DNA of 64,000 nucleotides, taken from an uncultured Dehalococcoidia bacterium. Its GTDB lineage: Bacteria; Chloroflexota; Dehalococcoidia; Lucifugimonadales; Lucifugimonadaceae. Positions 61,547 through 64,000 of the stretch are shown here, piece after piece (position 1 is the first letter of the stretch; each line of letters begins with the position of its first letter). The DNA is taken from NCBI GenBank assembly GCA_951812795.1, contig OX638325.1, forward strand, positions 2,256,277-2,320,276, in the 5' to 3' direction. The translations under genes were made by a program, and so were the position numbers. Under the pieces are notes generated by a model. The model was not told the origin of the DNA, made no database searches, and saw only the letters and a program-made list of their open reading frames with translations.

Positions 61547-63742
61547 CTACTGGGCGGGCTTGATCAAGTCCAACGACACGATGTGCGTGCCAGCGGCGTT
61601 CGCCCTCATCTCCCAAGACTCAATCGAGTTCGGGTTCCAGACCATGGGCTCGGGAATCGCCGCGATACCGGAGTTCAACCGCCAGTGACGGTAGTACTCG
61701 AGCAACTCGGTATTGTTCGCGATCCGCTGAGCTTTGTCCAACTCACCCGCAGTCTTCAGGTAGTTCTCAAGCACGAACGGGATCTCCATCGCACAACTGA
61801 AACCACCGCGTGACAAGGTCGTGAACACTACACCCTTCGGGAAGTCCCAAGGTACCGAGTCACGAGCGTCAGTGCCTCCACACGCGCTCAGGAACGGCTG
61901 ATTCTGCGAACGATCCACGACCGTGGGCCGCCAGACCGGATAGCCATGTCTTACCAAACTGGTACGGATTCCCAAACTGTCCCACATCGCCCCAATCGCT
62001 GCTTGAATCTCTCCGGCTGTGCCCGTCGCACCTCCAACGTGTGGGGTGACGTACATGTCAACCTGGAAACGGATGCCGCGAGCCGCTACCGGGTAGCCCG
62101 CCTCGTCAAGCATCGCCGCCGCTGCCGCTGGGTCATACTCGATGTTCCACTTGTCGTCCCATTCCGGTGACCGGATTGAGAACGCGTTCACGTGCACTAA
62201 CCAACCAAGACCATCCACGATCACATCGTTGATCGTCTCTTTGTCGATCGCAATCGACATCGCCGTCCGCACCATCCGCGCACGTTCCATGCTCTCGTCA
62301 TTGCCGTACTCGCCGATCCACGGGAACTGCTCCGTTGGCTGATAGCCCGTGCGTTCGACTTCGACTTGTTGCGGTTCACCGACTGTTATGTCCGGACACG
62401 AGACTGAGCTGGCGCCTTGCGAGCAGTTGTAGTCATACTGCTCCCAGTAGTTGCCTGCGAAGAAGACGCCTTCCTGAGCGGCCTTGCCGCTGTCCGACAT
62501 CTTGAAACCTTCTTCGAGCAAACCGCGGATCGCTTTCAACGAAACGTCGGCGATGTCAGTCTGACCGTTCCGCAGCATCGCGATGCGGGTCGACTCTTCT
62601 GGAACCTCGTTCACGTTCAGGAATGGCATGTGTGCCGGTTGAATGTGATGTTCAGGATTCGACTCCAGCCGTACGATGTTCTGAGGAATGAACTCCTTCA
62701 ACATGTACGGGCCGGTTCCGATGATGTTCTCGTTCGCCCACTCGCGACCATTCAGGTCGAATGCTCGTTTGCTGAACGTACCGTTAGTCCCCGCAAAAGT
62801 GTTGAAGTACGCCTGGTTCCAAACAACTGTGAACTGCTTGATCGGAACCTCAACCGTGTAGTCGTCAATCTTCACCATCGGCTCGAACACCGCCGCATAG
62901 TCGCCAGACTGGTTGTGCGTGCTCTCTGGAGCGATCAAGTCGTTGAAACTCCACACCAAGTCGTCTGCCGTTAACTCACCCCAACCGCGGTGGAACTGCA
63001 CACCTTCTTTGATCTTCACAGTGATCTTGCTGAGGTCATCCGCAACATCCCACGTCTCGGCTAGTACCGGATCGACGATGTTCGACCCCACCGGGCCGCC
63101 AGGTTGGAAGAATCCTTCGGCAATACTCCAAGGACCGTCAGGTGCGCCCGTGCTGTTCAGACCGGTCAACGTCAAGCCGACGCGGTTCTGAACCGCCATC
63201 TCGGCAGTATCCGCGGCGCTCTGAGTACTCGGCGCCTCCATCATCGCAATAGCTATCGGCGTCGGTGTCACCACCACAACCTTGTCGACTTCCTTGACGA
63301 CCTCCTTTTCAACTTCTTTCTCCACTACCACCGTCTCGACCACTGTCTTCTCGACCTCCTTCTCAATCACGACGGTTTGCACCACCGTCTCACCAGCGAC
63401 TTGGACCTCTTTCTCCACCACGACGGTCTGCACGACGGTTTCGCCGGCCACTTGTACTTCTTTCTCCACTACGACAGTCTGCACGACGGTCTCACCGGCG
63501 ACCTGCACCTCTTTTTCGACTACGACGGTTTGGATCACCGTCTCGCCAGGCACAGATTTCTCGACTACTACCGTTTGCACCACAGGTTCGCCCGGAACCT
63601 GCACCTGTTTCTCCACCACAACGGTCTGAATCACCGTTTCAGTGCCGCCACAAGCGATCACGAAAACCGTGGAAACCGCGACAAGCGCAGCCACGAGCAC
63701 AATCAGCGCCCGATTTTTCAGGTATCGAATATCGATCCTCAT
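61547..63742 (-). CDS. ABC transporter substrate-binding lipoprotein, family 5 (system G)
   Basis: A 731-residue binding protein. The open frame begins upstream, but GGAGG 7 bases before the ATG at 63742 fixes the start. The signal peptide ends in VIAC with C31. The Val/Glu stalk to about residue 150 contains 17-residue units (GETVVQTVVVEKEVQVA) from 51-bp repeats. The SBP domain has WDVADDLSKITVKIKEGVQF, HRGWGELTADDLVWSFNDLI, GTGPYMLKEFIPQNIVRLES and GGFSCAMEIPFVLENYL, which match SBP E. It heads the minus-strand transporter G block. Confidence 0.93.
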   Translation of the reverse strand: MRIDIRYLKNRALIVLVAALVAVSTVFVIACGGTETVIQTVVVEKQVQVPGEPVVQTVVVEKSVPGETVIQTVVVEKEVQVAGETVVQTVVVEKEVQVAGETVVQTVVVEKEVQVAGETVVQTVVIEKEVEKTVVETVVVEKEVEKEVVKEVDKVVVVTPTPIAIAMMEAPSTQSAADTAEMAVQNRVGLTLTGLNSTGAPDGPWSIAEGFFQPGGPVGSNIVDPVLAETWDVADDLSKITVKIKEGVQFHRGWGELTADDLVWSFNDLIAPESTHNQSGDYAAVFEPMVKIDDYTVEVPIKQFTVVWNQAYFNTFAGTNGTFSKRAFDLNGREWANENIIGTGPYMLKEFIPQNIVRLESNPEHHIQPAHMPFLNVNEVPEESTRIAMLRNGQTDIADVSLKAIRGLLEEGFKMSDSGKAAQEGVFFAGNYWEQYDYNCSQGASSVSCPDITVGEPQQVEVERTGYQPTEQFPWIGEYGNDESMERARMVRTAMSIAIDKETINDVIVDGLGWLVHVNAFSIRSPEWDDKWNIEYDPAAAAAMLDEAGYPVAARGIRFQVDMYVTPHVGGATGTAGEIQAAIGAMWDSLGIRTSLVRHGYPVWRPTVVDRSQNQPFLSACGGTDARDSVPWDFPKGVVFTTLSRGGFSCAMEIPFVLENYLKTAGELDKAQRIANNTELLEYYRHWRLNSGIAAIPEPMVWNPNSIESWEMRANAAGTHIVSLDLIKPAQ
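63380..63535 (-). repeat. 51-bp tandem repeats encoding the SBP G stalk
   Basis: Units with starts near 63400, 63451 and 63502 are 51 bp apart and encode 17-residue Val/Glu units. They have drifted more in DNA than the units of SBP C. Confidence 0.75.
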
Positions 63743-64000
63743 TGATTTACCTCCATTGCCGGGATCATAATGCGCGAACTTATCGGGACCCGCAAACGAT
63801 CCACACGCGACCGACCAACACATTCGCCATAGCAAACGCGGTCAGTTGTCCTGCGAACGAGCGATCCTGTCCAAGCGTCGTTGCTTGCGACACGGAAAAC
63901 GCTAAGTCATGCGCATAGGTTATACCGAAAACAACACGTACACACGCAAAAATCACGAAAATCGGACGACAACATCATTTGGCGACATTAATCGATTGCC
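63743..64000. other. Upstream region of SBP G, no gene seen
   Basis: It holds the Shine-Dalgarno of SBP G and presumably its promoter. No supported coding frame, repeat copy or clear -35/-10 pair was found up to the window edge. Confidence 0.45.

Overview
The window reads as a piece of chromosome from an uncultured Chloroflexota bacterium, most like the SAR202/Dehalococcoidia group. This is an inference from gene content: a very dense set of family-5 (dipeptide/oligopeptide type) ABC importers, lipoproteins with Val/Glu stalks after the lipobox Cys, an enolase-superfamily dehydratase, a luciferase-like flavin oxidoreductase, a Gfo/Idh/MocA oxidoreductase, a sulfatase, a DUF1501/DUF1800 pair, and many dispersed palindromic repeats. 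No rRNA, tRNA or CRISPR was seen.

Layout. 1-7600: the end of a cupin gene, an MBL-fold hydrolase, then a minus-strand block for the SAM cycle (rhodanese, PfkB kinase that may be an adenosine kinase, ahcY, metK, phosphohexomutase) and a membrane protein. 8066-18546: two tandem copies of an SBP-permease-permease module (A and B) followed by one shared ATPase pair. 18559-26294: a membrane protein and transporter C (minus strand: SBP, two permeases, two ATPases). 26594-34563: transporter D (plus strand), with a sulfatase between the permeases and the ATPases. 34564-35341: a tandem repeat array. 35342-38844: a PrsW-like protease with zinc ribbons, a zinc-ribbon/RDD protein, a small lipoprotein and a DnaJ/zinc-ribbon/RDD protein. 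39027-41300: a prophage terminase relic, repeats and a structured non-coding block. 41305-49505: transporters E and F (minus strand, no ATPases). 49847-55417: catabolic oxidoreductases and dehydratase, plus small lipoproteins, one frameshifted. 55785-59468: DUF1501, an NHL propeller and DUF1800. 59561-63742: transporter G (minus strand, no ATPases).

How it works together. There are 7 solute-binding lipoproteins, 14 permeases and 6 ATPases, so three importers must borrow ATPases from elsewhere. In most systems a strong hairpin sits between the SBP and the first permease, which would allow high SBP and lower permease expression. The enzymes in between fit uptake and oxidation of complex dissolved organic matter.

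The most unusual material is the repeat biology. There is a MITE-like element of about 140 bp with 17-bp terminal inverted repeats and 4-bp target duplications. Repeat fragments have entered or remodelled the ends of ABC ATPase genes and truncated the terminase gene. There are also local tandem expansions and a structured 550-bp block whose 3' end resembles an IS200/IS605 right end with an omega-RNA-like arrangement. A transporter permease gene also appears to lack a standard start codon at the place where its Shine-Dalgarno sequence points.
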